A stretch of 64,000 nucleotides of DNA. Origin: Streptomyces guryensis. Its GTDB lineage: Bacteria > Actinomycetota > Actinomycetes > Streptomycetales > Streptomycetaceae. The stretch spans positions 62,001-126,000 of the forward strand of contig NZ_JAJSBI010000027.1 of assembly GCF_021261325.1 (NCBI RefSeq), written 5' to 3'. Position 1 is the first letter of the stretch; the number at the start of each line of letters is the position of its first letter. Both the position numbers and the translations under genes were made by a program. Below the pieces are notes generated by a model that saw only the letters and a list, made by a program, of their open reading frames with translations, did no database searches and had not been told where the DNA came from. Positions 34,487 through 43,468 of this stretch are shown here, one piece after another.

Positions 34487-34817
34487 TCGTTTCCCCTCTC
34501 GACGAGGCCGTCGCCGCGTCATTCGCGCCTGAGGCAACGCTAGATGGCGTGTGGGGAACCGGCGACGGGGCGGATGCGAACGGGTGGCCCACCCCCTGGT
34601 GGTGCGCCATCCGAGTTGCCGCGGACAGGAAATTTCTGACGGTCCGTGACCTGCGGAGATATCTGATTATGTGCTTAATGCTCGGCGTGTCCTCTCACCA
34701 GGACGGACCATCGCCGAAATGCGGGCGCGTCCACCGCATCTGACTGTCTTTCTGGGAGGCGCTTTCTCGCCGACATTGCCGGGGACGGGACCCGGGGCGT
34801 CTTCCGCGGAGGATCAC

Positions 34818-35312
34818 ATGAGTAGTCATCGTGCCCTGGCGGTCTCTGCCGCCGCGGTCGCCGCCCTCGGCCTCGCCGCGCCCGCGGCCGCCGCGCGGGA
34901 CGGCATGAACTTCAACCCGAGCAACATCGTCGCCCTGCCCAGTGTCATCGCCCGTGGTGGGCAGTTGACCATCACCGTCGACGGCTGCCCGGGCGGAGCC
35001 ACTGCGACCTCGGACGCGTTCCCGAGCACGAACCTGATGACGGTCGCAGGCAGCAACACGGCGAGGGGCACCGCAACGGTGAACAGGGACGCGAGAAACG
35101 GTACGCACCCCATCACCGTCACCTGCGGCGGCAAGTCCCTGACCAACCCCGCCGCCTTCACCGTCATCGGCGGTGTCCAGGGCGGCTTCGGAGGCGGCAG
35201 CTCCAGCGGGGCGACGCCGACCGACGTGGCCATCGGCGGCGGGCTCGTGGCCGCGGCCGTCCTCGCCGGCGGAGCGTTCTGGCTGCGCCGGAGGTCCGAG
35301 AAGCGGATCTGA
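34818..35312 (+). CDS. Small exported surface protein with C-terminal membrane anchor
   Basis: 164 aa. A GGAGG site precedes the ATG. Signal peptide MSSHRALAVSAAAVAALGLA ending APAAAARD, then a beta-rich domain (IARGGQLTITVDGCPGGATA ... VTCGGKSLTNPAAFTVIG) with two Cys that could pair. A Gly/Ser linker leads to an anchor helix (VAIGGGLVAAAVLAGGAFWL) and RRRSEKR. The C-terminus has the layout of a sortase substrate but no LPxTG-type pentapeptide that I can see (GATPTD precedes the helix). It is divergent from the class F sortase and paralogous to the gene at 35445. Confidence 0.75.
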   Translation: MSSHRALAVSAAAVAALGLAAPAAAARDGMNFNPSNIVALPSVIARGGQLTITVDGCPGGATATSDAFPSTNLMTVAGSNTARGTATVNRDARNGTHPITVTCGGKSLTNPAAFTVIGGVQGGFGGGSSSGATPTDVAIGGGLVAAAVLAGGAFWLRRRSEKRI

Positions 35313-35395
35313 CCCTCCCTCTTCGGAGAGCAGACCGCACGTCCAACCCGGAAAGCGGATCGCACGTCAAGTCCGCGGAGCAGATCGCGTGTTGA

Positions 35396-35440
35396 GGGCC
35401 TTCGCCTCCGATCCCCCGAGGGGATCCGGGGCGAAGGCCC
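35396..35440. terminator. Bidirectional terminator between the two surface protein genes
   Basis: GGGCCTTCGCC / GGCGAAGGCCC outer stem with an inner GATCCCC / GGGGATC stem, followed by TTT on the plus strand. It serves the convergent genes ending at 35312 and 35445. Degenerate 22-25 bp repeats (core GCGGATCGCACGTC) precede it at 35330-35393. Confidence 0.75.
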
Positions 35441-35444
35441 TTTG

Positions 35445-35999
35445 TCAGGCACCTTCCTCGCCGCTGCGGCGGCGCGAGAGCCGGTACGCCGCGCCGACCG
35501 AGCCCGTGATGAGGGCGAGACCCATTCCGATCTCCTTGAGGTCGAACCCGGCGATGCTGCCGCCCACACCGGCGTGCACACCCCGGTGAGGCTGGTCCGG
35601 GACCGGGACGGGGTCGACCGGCACCGGTCTCGGGTGGTGCGGTTGGCCGCCCACGATGGTCAGATCCACCGATCCACTCGCACCGTCGCAGGAGAACCTC
35701 ACCCGGTACACCGCACCCGGCTTGGCATCCCGGTCGACCACCGCCGTCGCCCAGGACCGTCCCGGCGCAATGACGACCGTGTCGAAGACCACCGAATGGA
35801 CTGTCGCGGGCCCCTTGCAGTCGCCGTCCCGGTTCACATGCAGCTTGACCTGGCTGCCCGCCGCGACGGTCGACGGCAGCACGCTGAAGCCGAACGGAGC
35901 GAAGTTGTGGCCGTCGTCCCTCGCGACGGCGGCGGGTGAGGTGAGGGCGAGGACGCCGATGCCCAGTAGAGCGGCCGAAGCAATGCGTATTGCGCGCAC
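35445..35999 (-). CDS. Small exported surface protein with C-terminal membrane anchor
   Basis: 184 aa. Signal peptide MRAIRIASAALLGIGVLALT ending SPAAVARD. A beta domain follows (FSVLPSTVAAGSQVKLHVNR ... VRFSCDGASGSVDLTIVGGQ) with two Cys as in its paralogue at 34818. A Pro-rich spacer (PHHPRPVPVDPVPVPDQP) leads to an anchor helix (IGMGLALITGSVGAAYRLS) and RRR. No LPxTG motif is visible. It is convergent with its paralogue, and both look like partners of the class F sortase or simple membrane-anchored surface proteins. Confidence 0.74.
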   Translation of the reverse strand: MRAIRIASAALLGIGVLALTSPAAVARDDGHNFAPFGFSVLPSTVAAGSQVKLHVNRDGDCKGPATVHSVVFDTVVIAPGRSWATAVVDRDAKPGAVYRVRFSCDGASGSVDLTIVGGQPHHPRPVPVDPVPVPDQPHRGVHAGVGGSIAGFDLKEIGMGLALITGSVGAAYRLSRRRSGEEGA

Positions 36000-36202
36000 G
36001 GTGGTTCCTCCGGTCCCCGAGGAGCAGCTGCGGACCCGTTCCGCTGTGGGTGGGAATGCACCTCGACAAGCGAAACGCTAGGAACAGGTGTCCGATCCCG
36101 CGATCGCTGTAGTGCGAACGGGGCAAACATGTGGGCCACCCAGGGGACGGCGGCGGCGTGGCGCGCGTCTCCCGGGTGGCCCGTCGTGTGCAGGCCGGCC
36201 GG

Positions 36203-36967
36203 TCAGGCCTGGATGTGCGGGAAGAGGTTCAGGAACGGTGCCGCCGAGGCCGTGATGCCCCGGGTGTAGGGCGCGTCGAAGTCCCAGATGAGGAAGAGCA
36301 GGAACGCGATCAGGGCGGAGAACAGCCCGGCGAGGACCAGTTCGCGCGTGGTGCGCCGGATCTGCAGCGCGAAGACCATGCCGATGGTGATCACGGCCCC
36401 GGCGAGCAGCCCGAACCACACCACGCCCGGCATGGTGGCCCCCATGGAGTCCGCCCGGGCGCTGCGGGCCTGGGCCGCCGCGGTGACCTGGTCCAGGAGC
36501 GGCTGGTAGGCCTGGGCCTCGAAGTCGGACTTCGGCTGGTAGTCGGTGACGTCCTGGCGGATGCGTTCGAAGAGCTCGTCACCGCGCGGCGTGACATGCC
36601 CGTCGTCGTCCATCACCTTCCACTCGGTGTTCACGACGTGTCCGACATAGGCGTTGACATCCTCCCGAATGCGGTCACGGACATCGGTCGGATAGACCCG
36701 CACCCGCTCCGAGATCTCGTGCAGCGCGACGGCCTCCGACTGCACATGGTCCTGGGCGGCGCTGCGGCCCTCCCACACCCCGGCGATGGCCAGGCCCAGG
36801 ACGATGGCGTACACCACGCCGATCCACATCGTCATGTACTCGATGACGTCCGGGGTCTCGCTGGGATCCTCGTCCAAGGGCGCGGACCGGTGCCGTACGA
36901 AGGTGACGATGACCACCACGGAGCAGGCGGCCAGCATCGCGAGGGTGAGAACAAGCCATTCCGGCAA
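36203..36967 (-). CDS. DUF4239 family membrane protein
   Basis: 254 aa starting with TTG at 36967, supported by GGAGG seven bases upstream and by the hydrophobic start PEWLVLTLAMLAACSVVVIV. A second helix is WIGVVYAIVLGLAIAGVWEG. A helical soluble part follows (residues about 70-160), then helices VVWFGLLAGAVITIGMVFAL and LVLAGLFSALIAFLLFLIWD. This 2+2 helix plan is the DUF4239 (bestrophin-like) family, possibly an ion channel or regulator. It lies 16 bp behind the proline-rich gene and is probably cotranscribed. Confidence 0.8.
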   Translation of the reverse strand: MPEWLVLTLAMLAACSVVVIVTFVRHRSAPLDEDPSETPDVIEYMTMWIGVVYAIVLGLAIAGVWEGRSAAQDHVQSEAVALHEISERVRVYPTDVRDRIREDVNAYVGHVVNTEWKVMDDDGHVTPRGDELFERIRQDVTDYQPKSDFEAQAYQPLLDQVTAAAQARSARADSMGATMPGVVWFGLLAGAVITIGMVFALQIRRTTRELVLAGLFSALIAFLLFLIWDFDAPYTRGITASAAPFLNLFPHIQA

Positions 36968-36983
36968 GAGGTGCCTCCAGGAA

Positions 36984-37619
36984 TCAGCGCGGCCGCAACG
37001 CGGCGACGGCGATCACGGCGGGAACCGTGATGAGCAGGACGAAAATGACGGGTGAAGGACCGCCGCGCGGCGACCCGTTGGGCGCAGGCGCCCGATAGTG
37101 CGGGTAGGCCACCGGGGTCACGACCGGACGGGGGGTCGGCTTCGCCGGCGGTTTCGGAGCGACCGGAGCCGGAGCGACCGGAGCCGGAGCGGGCGGAGGA
37201 GTGACGCGCGGGCGCGGTGCCGCGGGCTTCGGGGCGGGCGGGGCAGGCAGCGGTGGCTTCGGCTTCGGCGTCGGCTTCGGTGCGGGCGCAGGAGGCGGAG
37301 GCTGAGGCAGAGGTGGAGGCGGCGGCTTCGGCTCGGGCGGCGCGGGCCTGGGAGTGGGAGGGGGCTTCGGTGTCGGCGCGGGTTCGGTACACATCGGCGG
37401 AGCCGGCCAGCCGAGGTCTCCGGCGACGGCCACCGCTTGGGTACCGTCCGGTCCGGTCGAGGCGTAGGCACAGGCATCGGCCGCGGCGACGCCCGCCGGT
37501 GCCCCCACCAGGAACCAGGTCAGAGACACCACGCAGGCCAGACGCGCCCCGAAGGGGCGCGGGGCTGTGTTGATTCGCGGCTCCGCCACGGGGCGCGACG
37601 AGCCACGACGAGGCCGCAT
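36984..37619 (-). CDS. Proline-rich exported membrane-anchored protein
   Basis: About 211 aa if begun at the ATG at 37619; the true start may be a downstream GTG near 37530 just before the signal (VVSLTWFLVGAPAGVAAAD). After a short Cys-containing head (ACAYASTGPDGTQAVAVAGD ... PAPPMCTEP) there are about 90 residues of Pro/Ala/Lys repeats (KPPPTPRPAPPEPKPPPPPL and similar), then a C-terminal helix (SPVIFVLLITVPAVIAVAAL). This is a wall-spanning stalk layout. It is upstream of the DUF4239 gene. The base composition is extremely C-rich on the minus strand. Confidence 0.65.
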   Translation of the reverse strand: MRPRRGSSRPVAEPRINTAPRPFGARLACVVSLTWFLVGAPAGVAAADACAYASTGPDGTQAVAVAGDLGWPAPPMCTEPAPTPKPPPTPRPAPPEPKPPPPPLPQPPPPAPAPKPTPKPKPPLPAPPAPKPAAPRPRVTPPPAPAPVAPAPVAPKPPAKPTPRPVVTPVAYPHYRAPAPNGSPRGGPSPVIFVLLITVPAVIAVAALRPR

Positions 37620-37890
37620 GGGAAAGACGACCGATCGCCCCCCATCCCACGGAGCGCCACGCACCAACGCCCGTACAGTGAAGGCAGTTTGAGTCGGTTC
37701 GGGTCCATACACGCCGAAGATCATGAGCCCTGGCGCGCCAGGGCGTGCCGTATCGCGCCCCGATTGGCTCGAACGGGGGACGAGCCCCGTACGGCGGTTT
37801 GATCGCTGCGCACCCGGGCGCACAAGGAAGCGCACGCATGTGCGAGATCCCGCCCCGGTGCCGCAGGTTCCGGAAAGAAATTTGTGAGGC

Positions 37891-37904
37891 GGTTGAACAC
37901 AACC
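37891..37904. promoter_or_regulatory. Dyad upstream of the lipoprotein gene
   Basis: GGTTG-AACA-CAACC, a perfect 5-bp inverted repeat 80 bp before the ATG of the lipoprotein gene, in a locally AT-richer stretch (AAAGAAATTTGTG precedes it). It is a possible operator or promoter part. Confidence 0.35.
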
Positions 37905-37983
37905 GTGGGTCCCATTCGTACCCATGCTCGTGCGGCGACGCAGCAGGGCGCTGCAACACCTTTGCGATATTGGGGAGTTGACG

Positions 37984-38946
37984 ATGAAGACCTCCTGGCG
38001 GAGCGCCTCACTCGTGGCAAGCGCTGTGGCCGTACTGGCCCTGACGACGGCGTGCGGTCAGGAAAGCGGTACGTCATCGGTGGGCAGCCAGAACGTGGGC
38101 GCCACCGCCCCGGCGGGCGGTTACGGCAGTGTCGGCGCAGCCGGTGCCGGCGCGAGCGCCAGCCCCAGCAATGGCTACGGCGCCGACGGCCAGAACTCCG
38201 GGGCCCAGTCCTCGGCCGCGGGCAAGCTCGCCGTCACCCAAAACGCCGAGCTCGGCAAGGTGCTGACGGACGGCAACGGCATGACGCTGTACCGCTTCGA
38301 CGAGGACACCGCCGAGCCGCCCAAGTCCAACTGCGAGGGCGACTGCGCCAAGGCCTGGCCGCCGGTCGCCGCGGACGACGCCACCGCCGGCGCCGGCATC
38401 GACAAGGCCCTGCTCGGCGAGGTCACCCGGGCCGACGGCACCAAGCAGCTGACCATCGGCGGCTGGCCCGCGTACCGCTTTGCGAAGGACGCCAAGGCCG
38501 GAGACGTCGCCGGTCAGGGGGTGGGCGGCAAGTGGTTCGCGCTGGCCCCCGACGGCAAGAAGGCCACCCTGGCGAGCCTGCCCGGCCTGTCCGTGCGCAA
38601 GGACCCCAAGCTCGGTGACATCGTCGTCGACAAGAACGGAATGACGGTCTACCGCTTCCTGAAGGACGTGGCCTGGCCGAAGCCGATCTCCAACTGCACC
38701 GGTTCCTGCCTGGAGAAGTGGCCGGCGGTCGGGATCGTCTCCAAGGACGACACCAAGGGCATCGAGAAGAAGGGCCTGATGGGCTTCACCCGGCCCGACG
38801 GCGTCAAGCAGATGACCGTCGACTGCTGGCCCGCGTACACGTTCTCCGGCGACACCAAGCCCGGGGACACCAACGGTCAGGGCGTGGGCGGCACCTGGTA
38901 CGCCATGGCGCCCGACGGAAAGCCGGTCGGCGCGCCGAAGAAGTAG
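37984..38946 (+). CDS. SCO0930-type lipoprotein with two secreted-repeat domains
   Basis: 320 aa from the ATG at 37984 with GGGGAG upstream. Lipobox LALTTAC puts lipidated Cys at 24. A Ser/Gly-rich linker follows, then two copies of the PF03640-type repeat (about 85-195 and 200-315). Each has a Y-R-F-x-x-D motif (MTLYRFDEDT, MTVYRFLKDV), a C-x3-C pair (NCEGDCAKAWPPV, NCTGSCLEKWPAV) and GQGVGG-W. The function of the repeats is unknown; Cys pairing and extracytoplasmic redox or haem roles have been guessed. A strong terminator follows. Confidence 0.87.
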   Translation: MKTSWRSASLVASAVAVLALTTACGQESGTSSVGSQNVGATAPAGGYGSVGAAGAGASASPSNGYGADGQNSGAQSSAAGKLAVTQNAELGKVLTDGNGMTLYRFDEDTAEPPKSNCEGDCAKAWPPVAADDATAGAGIDKALLGEVTRADGTKQLTIGGWPAYRFAKDAKAGDVAGQGVGGKWFALAPDGKKATLASLPGLSVRKDPKLGDIVVDKNGMTVYRFLKDVAWPKPISNCTGSCLEKWPAVGIVSKDDTKGIEKKGLMGFTRPDGVKQMTVDCWPAYTFSGDTKPGDTNGQGVGGTWYAMAPDGKPVGAPKK

Positions 38947-38992
38947 CCATCACCTCCCCAGGGTTGATTGCAACGACAGCGCGTTCGGCCCC

Positions 38993-39029
38993 GGTCCGCC
39001 CCCTCCGCACCGCACGGAGGGGGCGGACC
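38993..39029 (+). terminator. Strong terminator after the lipoprotein gene
   Basis: A 15-bp perfect stem, GTCCGCCCCCTCCG / CGGAGGGGGCGGAC plus one more G-C pair, loop of 7, followed by CTTT. Confidence 0.85.
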
Positions 39030-39236
39030 CTTTGGCGTTTCACCGCCGGGGGTCGGGGGCCCGCGGCGGAGCCGCTGATGTCACAGCCCCCGAAAGGCGC
39101 AGCTTCGGGCGAATGCGGCAAGTGCCGCAGGCAGTGACCGGGAACGGACGGTCAATTTCCGTTTGGGCTCGCCCCGTTGGCGGGCGATCAGTAGCCTCAG
39201 CTCGAACACCGGATCGCCTACGCCTTGGAGAGATAG

Positions 39237-40049
39237 ATGGAGCGTCCCGCCTGGGCCCCACGGAGCATCGACATCTCGGTGCCCAGTGTCTCGCGGATCT
39301 ACGACTACTACCTGGGCGGTTCGCACAACTTCGAGGTCGACCGGGAGGCGGCCCGCAAGGCGATGGAGTTCATGCCGGGACTTCCGAAGATCATGCAGGC
39401 GAACCGGGCGTTCATGCGGCGCGCGGTGCGCTTCGCGGTCGGCGAGGGCATCGACCAGTTCCTGGACGTCGGCTCCGGCATCCCCACCTTCGGCAACGTC
39501 CACGAAGTGGCGCAGTCGGCGAACTCCGGCGCGCGCGTGGTGTACGTCGACCACGACCCGGTCGCCGTCGCGCACAGCCAGGCGGTCCTCGCGGGCAACG
39601 ACGGCACGGGAGTCGTCGCCGCCGACCTTCGCAAGCCCCAGGAGATCCTCGCGAGCCCCGGAGTGGAGCGCCTGATCGACCTGAACCGGCCAGTGGCGCT
39701 GCTTCTCGTTGCCATACTGCACTTCGTGGAAGACGCGGACGACCCTTACGAGGCGGTGGCTGAGTTGCGCGACGCGCTCGCGCCGGGCAGCCTGCTCGTC
39801 CTCACGCACGCCTCGTACGAGGGAATTCCGCTGCCGCCGGAGCGGGCCGAGGGCGCGGTGGACGTGTACAAGGACATCCGCAACCCGCTGATCATGCGCT
39901 CGCGCGACGACATCGCGCGGTTCTTCGAGGGGTACGACATGGTGGAACCGGGACTGGTGGCGCCGCCGCTGTGGCGGCCGCAGGAGGCACCGGAGGACGA
40001 GGATCCGTATGCCTTCTCCGGGTTCGTCGGCGTGGGGATCACGGCGTGA
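39237..40049 (+). CDS. SAM-dependent methyltransferase, DUF574 type
   Basis: 270 aa. The start PSVSRIYDYYLGGSHNFEVD is the signature of the actinobacterial DUF574/Methyltransf_19 family. The SAM motif is QFLDVGSGIPTFGNVHEVAQ, and VVYVDHDPVAVAHSQAVLAG holds the acidic ribose-binding residue. Streptomyces have many copies, mostly of unknown substrate. The last four bases overlap the GTG start of the PAS-GGDEF-EAL gene, so the two proteins are made together. Confidence 0.87.
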   Translation: MERPAWAPRSIDISVPSVSRIYDYYLGGSHNFEVDREAARKAMEFMPGLPKIMQANRAFMRRAVRFAVGEGIDQFLDVGSGIPTFGNVHEVAQSANSGARVVYVDHDPVAVAHSQAVLAGNDGTGVVAADLRKPQEILASPGVERLIDLNRPVALLLVAILHFVEDADDPYEAVAELRDALAPGSLLVLTHASYEGIPLPPERAEGAVDVYKDIRNPLIMRSRDDIARFFEGYDMVEPGLVAPPLWRPQEAPEDEDPYAFSGFVGVGITA

Positions 40050-42181
40050 TCGCGGAGCCGGACGGGCAGCAGGACAGACAGCGCAGGTTCGCGACGATCT
40101 GGAGCCGGGCGGTGTTCCCGGTGACCTCGACATCGCTGACCCGGCCGGAGTTCGAGGAGCAGCTCCTGCCGCTGGCCCGTCGGTTGAGCCAGGCCCTGCA
40201 CACCCGGACCCTCGATGCGGACGCGGGCCGGGCGGTCGGCGCCGCCCTCGTCGCCGCGCACTGCACCGACCCGGACGCGCTCACCCGCACCCTGGACTGC
40301 GTCGACGCCTACCTGGTGCTCTACTGCGGTGAGAACGGCGACCAGGAGGAACTGCGGACGCGTTCCTCGCGGTTGCAGCACGCCATGGCCGCCGGCTTCG
40401 CCGCGGCGCTGCGCGAGCGGACCCTGGCCGAGCAGGAGGCGATCTCCGCGGCCGCCCTGAAGGCGCAGGGCGTCGTCGCGCAGGCGCTGCACGCGACGGA
40501 GGCCCGCTTCCGCGCGGTCTTCGAGGGCGCGGCCATAGGAATCGGCATCGCCGACCTGGAGGGCCAGATCCTCCAGGTCAACGGCGCGCTGCTGCGCATG
40601 TTCGGCATCACGGACAAGATGGCCCACGGCCGCAACGTCCAGGAGTGGACCCACCCCGAGGACGCGCCGCAGACCTGGAAGCTCTACGAGGAACTCGTCC
40701 GCGGCGAGCGCGAGCACTACCACGTCGAAAAGGCCTTCTACCGCCCCGACGGAACGGTCCTGTGGACCAACCTGACGGTCTCCCTCCTGCGCGACCCGGA
40801 CGGCAACCCGCAGTACCAGCTCGCCCTCATGGAGGACACCACCGAGCGGCGGCTGCTCAACCTCCGGCTGCGCTACGAGGCCACGCACGACGCGCTCACC
40901 GGCCTGCCCAACCGCACCTTCTTCTTCGAACGCCTGGAGAAGGCGCTGGGCGCGGGCCGGGGCCAGCGCTACGGCCTGTGCTACCTCGACCTGGACGGCT
41001 TCAAGACCGTCAACGACAGCCTCGGCCACGCGGCCGGCGACCGGCTGCTCGTCGAGGTCGCCGACCGGCTGCAGGGCTGCGCGACCGCGCCCGGCGAGAT
41101 GGTCGCCCGGCTCGGCGGCGACGAGTTCGTGGCGCTGACCACCGGCGCCGACACCGAGCGGGAGGTCGACGAGCTCGCCGCCCGCATCATGAACGCCCTC
41201 ATCGCCCCGATCAGCATCGACGGCCGGGAACTGACCGTGCGCGGCAGCATCGGCATCGTCGAGGGCCCGGCGGGCGAACGCAGCCCCGCGGAGGTGCTGC
41301 GCAGCGCCGACATCACCATGTACCGGGCCAAGTCGGCGGGCGGCAACCGCTTCGAGCTGGCCGACGAGGAGGCCGACGCCCGCGCCATCACCCGGCACGG
41401 ACTGACCACCGCCCTGCCGGCGGCCCTGGACCGGGGCGAGTTCTTCATCGAGTACCAGCCACTGGTCCACCTCGGCGACGGCAGCGTGCGCGGCGCCGAG
41501 GCCCTGGTCCGCTGGCTGCACCCGCAGCACGGCATCCTCGGCCCGGACCGCTTCATCCCGCTCGCCGAACACACCGGTCTCATCGTGCCGCTCGGCCGCT
41601 GGGTCCTGGAACAGTCCGTCCGCCAGGCCCGCGAATGGCGAGAACGCTACGACGACGCGGGCCCCCTCCGTATCAACGTCAACCTCTCGCCCTGCCAGCT
41701 CACCCACCCCGGCCTGGTCCAGGACACCGTGGACATCCTGGAGCGCGCGGGCGTCGAGCCGGACGCGCTGTGCCTGGAGGTCACCGAGTCGGCACTGATC
41801 GGCGCCGACGACGACCTCCTCAAGCCGCTGCGCCGCCTTGCCGAGATGGGCGTCGACATCGCCCTCGACGACTTCGGCACCGGGTACTCGAACCTGGCGA
41901 ACCTGCGCCGCCTGCCGGTGAGCATCCTCAAGCTGGACCGCTCCTTCACCCAGAGCATGCAGCAGTTCCCGGCGGACCCCGTCGACCTCAAGATCGTCGA
42001 AGGGATCGTTTCCCTGGCCCACAGCCTCGACCTCGCGGTGACGGTGGAGGGCGTGGAAACCGGGGCGCAGGCCGAGCAGTTGCGGATACTGGGCTGCGAC
42101 ACCGCCCAGGGCTGGTACTACGCCCGGCCGGGCCCACCCGACCGGCTGCACCAACTGGCGCTGGTGGACGCGACGGGCTGA
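40046..42181 (+). CDS. PAS-GGDEF-EAL c-di-GMP turnover enzyme, RmdA-like
   Basis: 711 aa from a GTG inside the stop of the methyltransferase gene (GTGA). Residues 1-145 are a helical sensor-like part. A PAS domain follows (about 150-275; VFEGAAIGIGIADLEGQILQ). The GGDEF domain has the intact motif (ARLGGDEFVALTT), and the EAL domain has intact GAEALVRWLHP, NLSP and DDFGTGYSNL with ILKLDRSF. Both activities are therefore possible. No membrane helices are seen. From memory, S. coelicolor RmdA (SCO0928) has this domain order and neighbours and affects development. Confidence 0.88.
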   Translation: MIAEPDGQQDRQRRFATIWSRAVFPVTSTSLTRPEFEEQLLPLARRLSQALHTRTLDADAGRAVGAALVAAHCTDPDALTRTLDCVDAYLVLYCGENGDQEELRTRSSRLQHAMAAGFAAALRERTLAEQEAISAAALKAQGVVAQALHATEARFRAVFEGAAIGIGIADLEGQILQVNGALLRMFGITDKMAHGRNVQEWTHPEDAPQTWKLYEELVRGEREHYHVEKAFYRPDGTVLWTNLTVSLLRDPDGNPQYQLALMEDTTERRLLNLRLRYEATHDALTGLPNRTFFFERLEKALGAGRGQRYGLCYLDLDGFKTVNDSLGHAAGDRLLVEVADRLQGCATAPGEMVARLGGDEFVALTTGADTEREVDELAARIMNALIAPISIDGRELTVRGSIGIVEGPAGERSPAEVLRSADITMYRAKSAGGNRFELADEEADARAITRHGLTTALPAALDRGEFFIEYQPLVHLGDGSVRGAEALVRWLHPQHGILGPDRFIPLAEHTGLIVPLGRWVLEQSVRQAREWRERYDDAGPLRINVNLSPCQLTHPGLVQDTVDILERAGVEPDALCLEVTESALIGADDDLLKPLRRLAEMGVDIALDDFGTGYSNLANLRRLPVSILKLDRSFTQSMQQFPADPVDLKIVEGIVSLAHSLDLAVTVEGVETGAQAEQLRILGCDTAQGWYYARPGPPDRLHQLALVDATG

Positions 42182-42195
42182 GTCCCGCCCCGGCC

Positions 42196-43428
42196 CTACG
42201 GCAGCGGCAGTGAGCGCAGGGAAGCGTGGGTACGGGCCATGACGACGACGTGGCCCGTGTCCCCGCCCGGCGCGACGACCACGGGGTATTCGCCGCCTCT
42301 GGTCTGCGGGTACGCCGCGGACATGCGGGGCGCGGCGGTTCCGGTCCCCTGCGGACCGGCGTGCAGGTCGATCGTGATCACGCGGCCCCGCGAGGTGCGG
42401 TCGTTGACGGGGGTGAAGGTCACGAACCGGCCGTCGGCCACGGTGGCGTCCGCCTCGGTGGCGTATGTGCTCCACAGTCTGCGGTCGTTCTCGAGGTCGT
42501 ACGCGTTCCAGTTGCCCGCACTCGTGTCCTCGGCGCCGGCCTCGTACAGCACCAGGACCCCGTCCTCGGAGATCACCCCGCGTACGGGCTTGTCGGCCGT
42601 GTTCCTCGGTGTCGGCAGCGGCCTCAGCGTCGCCGGATCCAGGTGCCGCATGGGCGCGAAGGTGTCCCCGGCGGAGATCGGGCTGCCGGTGCAGACCAGG
42701 TAGTGGCCGCCGGTCACGAGATGCGGGCACTCGACTCCCGTGGGGCCGGCCGCCACGGTGTCGCCGCTCCGGGCGTCGCGGGCGGTGACCCGGGTGCCGT
42801 CGGCCGTGTAGACGCGGCCCCGGAAGGCGGCCAGGGGTTCGCCCGTGCTCCAGGCGATGGTCCGGTGCCAGAGGGGCGTGCCGTCCGATGCGCGCACGGC
42901 GTCGAGGACGGCGGTGCCGGTGAAGGGATCCGGTGCGTCGAGAGCGTAGACGATTCCGTCCGCGGCGCCGACAGCGAAGTAGGCGCGTCCGGTGGGTAGT
43001 TGATGGGTCCACGCCTGCGTCCCCGTCCGCAGGTTCGCCGCGTGGAGCACACCCGCGACCCCGGTCACGGCACGTTCGTCGGCCGCGTCGACGACCAGTC
43101 CGGCGCTCTTTCCGTGGTCGCCCGCGGGCACGGTCCAGGTGACACGGCCGTCGGCCCGCGAACGCCCCACGAATCCGCCGGAGTCGGTCGCGCACACCAC
43201 CTGGTGCGCTGTCGCGCCGCAACTGCCGTGGGCCTCGTGGCTGGAGAGGGACGCCGTCCACGCGCGCCACGGGCCCGAGACGGACGTCGGGGACGTCTCC
43301 ACCGTCGGCTCGGAGCCGCCGGACGGTGACGCGACCGCCGGGCTCTTCGGCCCGCCGGACGCGGTGTTCCCCGCGCACCCCACCAGCACCAGCAGTGCCG
43401 CGCCCACCGCAACGATGCGCCGTTTCAT
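42196..43428 (-). CDS. PQQ-type beta-propeller lipoprotein
   Basis: 410 aa. Lipobox LLVLVGC with Cys18. After a Ser/Pro linker the rest is a chain of blades of the PQQ/BamB kind (RADGRVTWTVPAGDHG, ANLRTGTQAWTHQLPTG, VRASDGTPLWHRTIAW, YDLENDRRLWSTYATEAD), each ending in a W/L-x-strand. It has no catalytic signature and probably binds partners outside the membrane. It is convergent with the PAS-GGDEF-EAL gene (14 bp between stops), so probably unrelated to it functionally. Confidence 0.82.
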   Translation of the reverse strand: MKRRIVAVGAALLVLVGCAGNTASGGPKSPAVASPSGGSEPTVETSPTSVSGPWRAWTASLSSHEAHGSCGATAHQVVCATDSGGFVGRSRADGRVTWTVPAGDHGKSAGLVVDAADERAVTGVAGVLHAANLRTGTQAWTHQLPTGRAYFAVGAADGIVYALDAPDPFTGTAVLDAVRASDGTPLWHRTIAWSTGEPLAAFRGRVYTADGTRVTARDARSGDTVAAGPTGVECPHLVTGGHYLVCTGSPISAGDTFAPMRHLDPATLRPLPTPRNTADKPVRGVISEDGVLVLYEAGAEDTSAGNWNAYDLENDRRLWSTYATEADATVADGRFVTFTPVNDRTSRGRVITIDLHAGPQGTGTAAPRMSAAYPQTRGGEYPVVVAPGGDTGHVVVMARTHASLRSLPLP

Positions 43429-43468
43429 CCCCGCCCACCCCCGTGTGAGAACCCCATGCTACGACCGC

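Noticed and set aside
35330..35393. Degenerate repeats with core GCGGATCGCACGTC, considered as a CRISPR-like or operator array
   Set aside because: Only two or three imperfect units of unequal spacing next to a terminator; likely decay of coding 3' ends.
37098..37802. Arg/Gly-rich plus-strand frame opposite the proline-rich gene
   Set aside because: It is the complement of the Pro-rich repeat region and has no start site.
39746..43438. Minus-strand open frame of about 1230 codons across the methyltransferase and GGDEF-EAL genes
   Set aside because: Shadow frame; the plus-strand genes have full domain sets, and the real minus-strand gene in this stretch (42196-43428) uses another frame.
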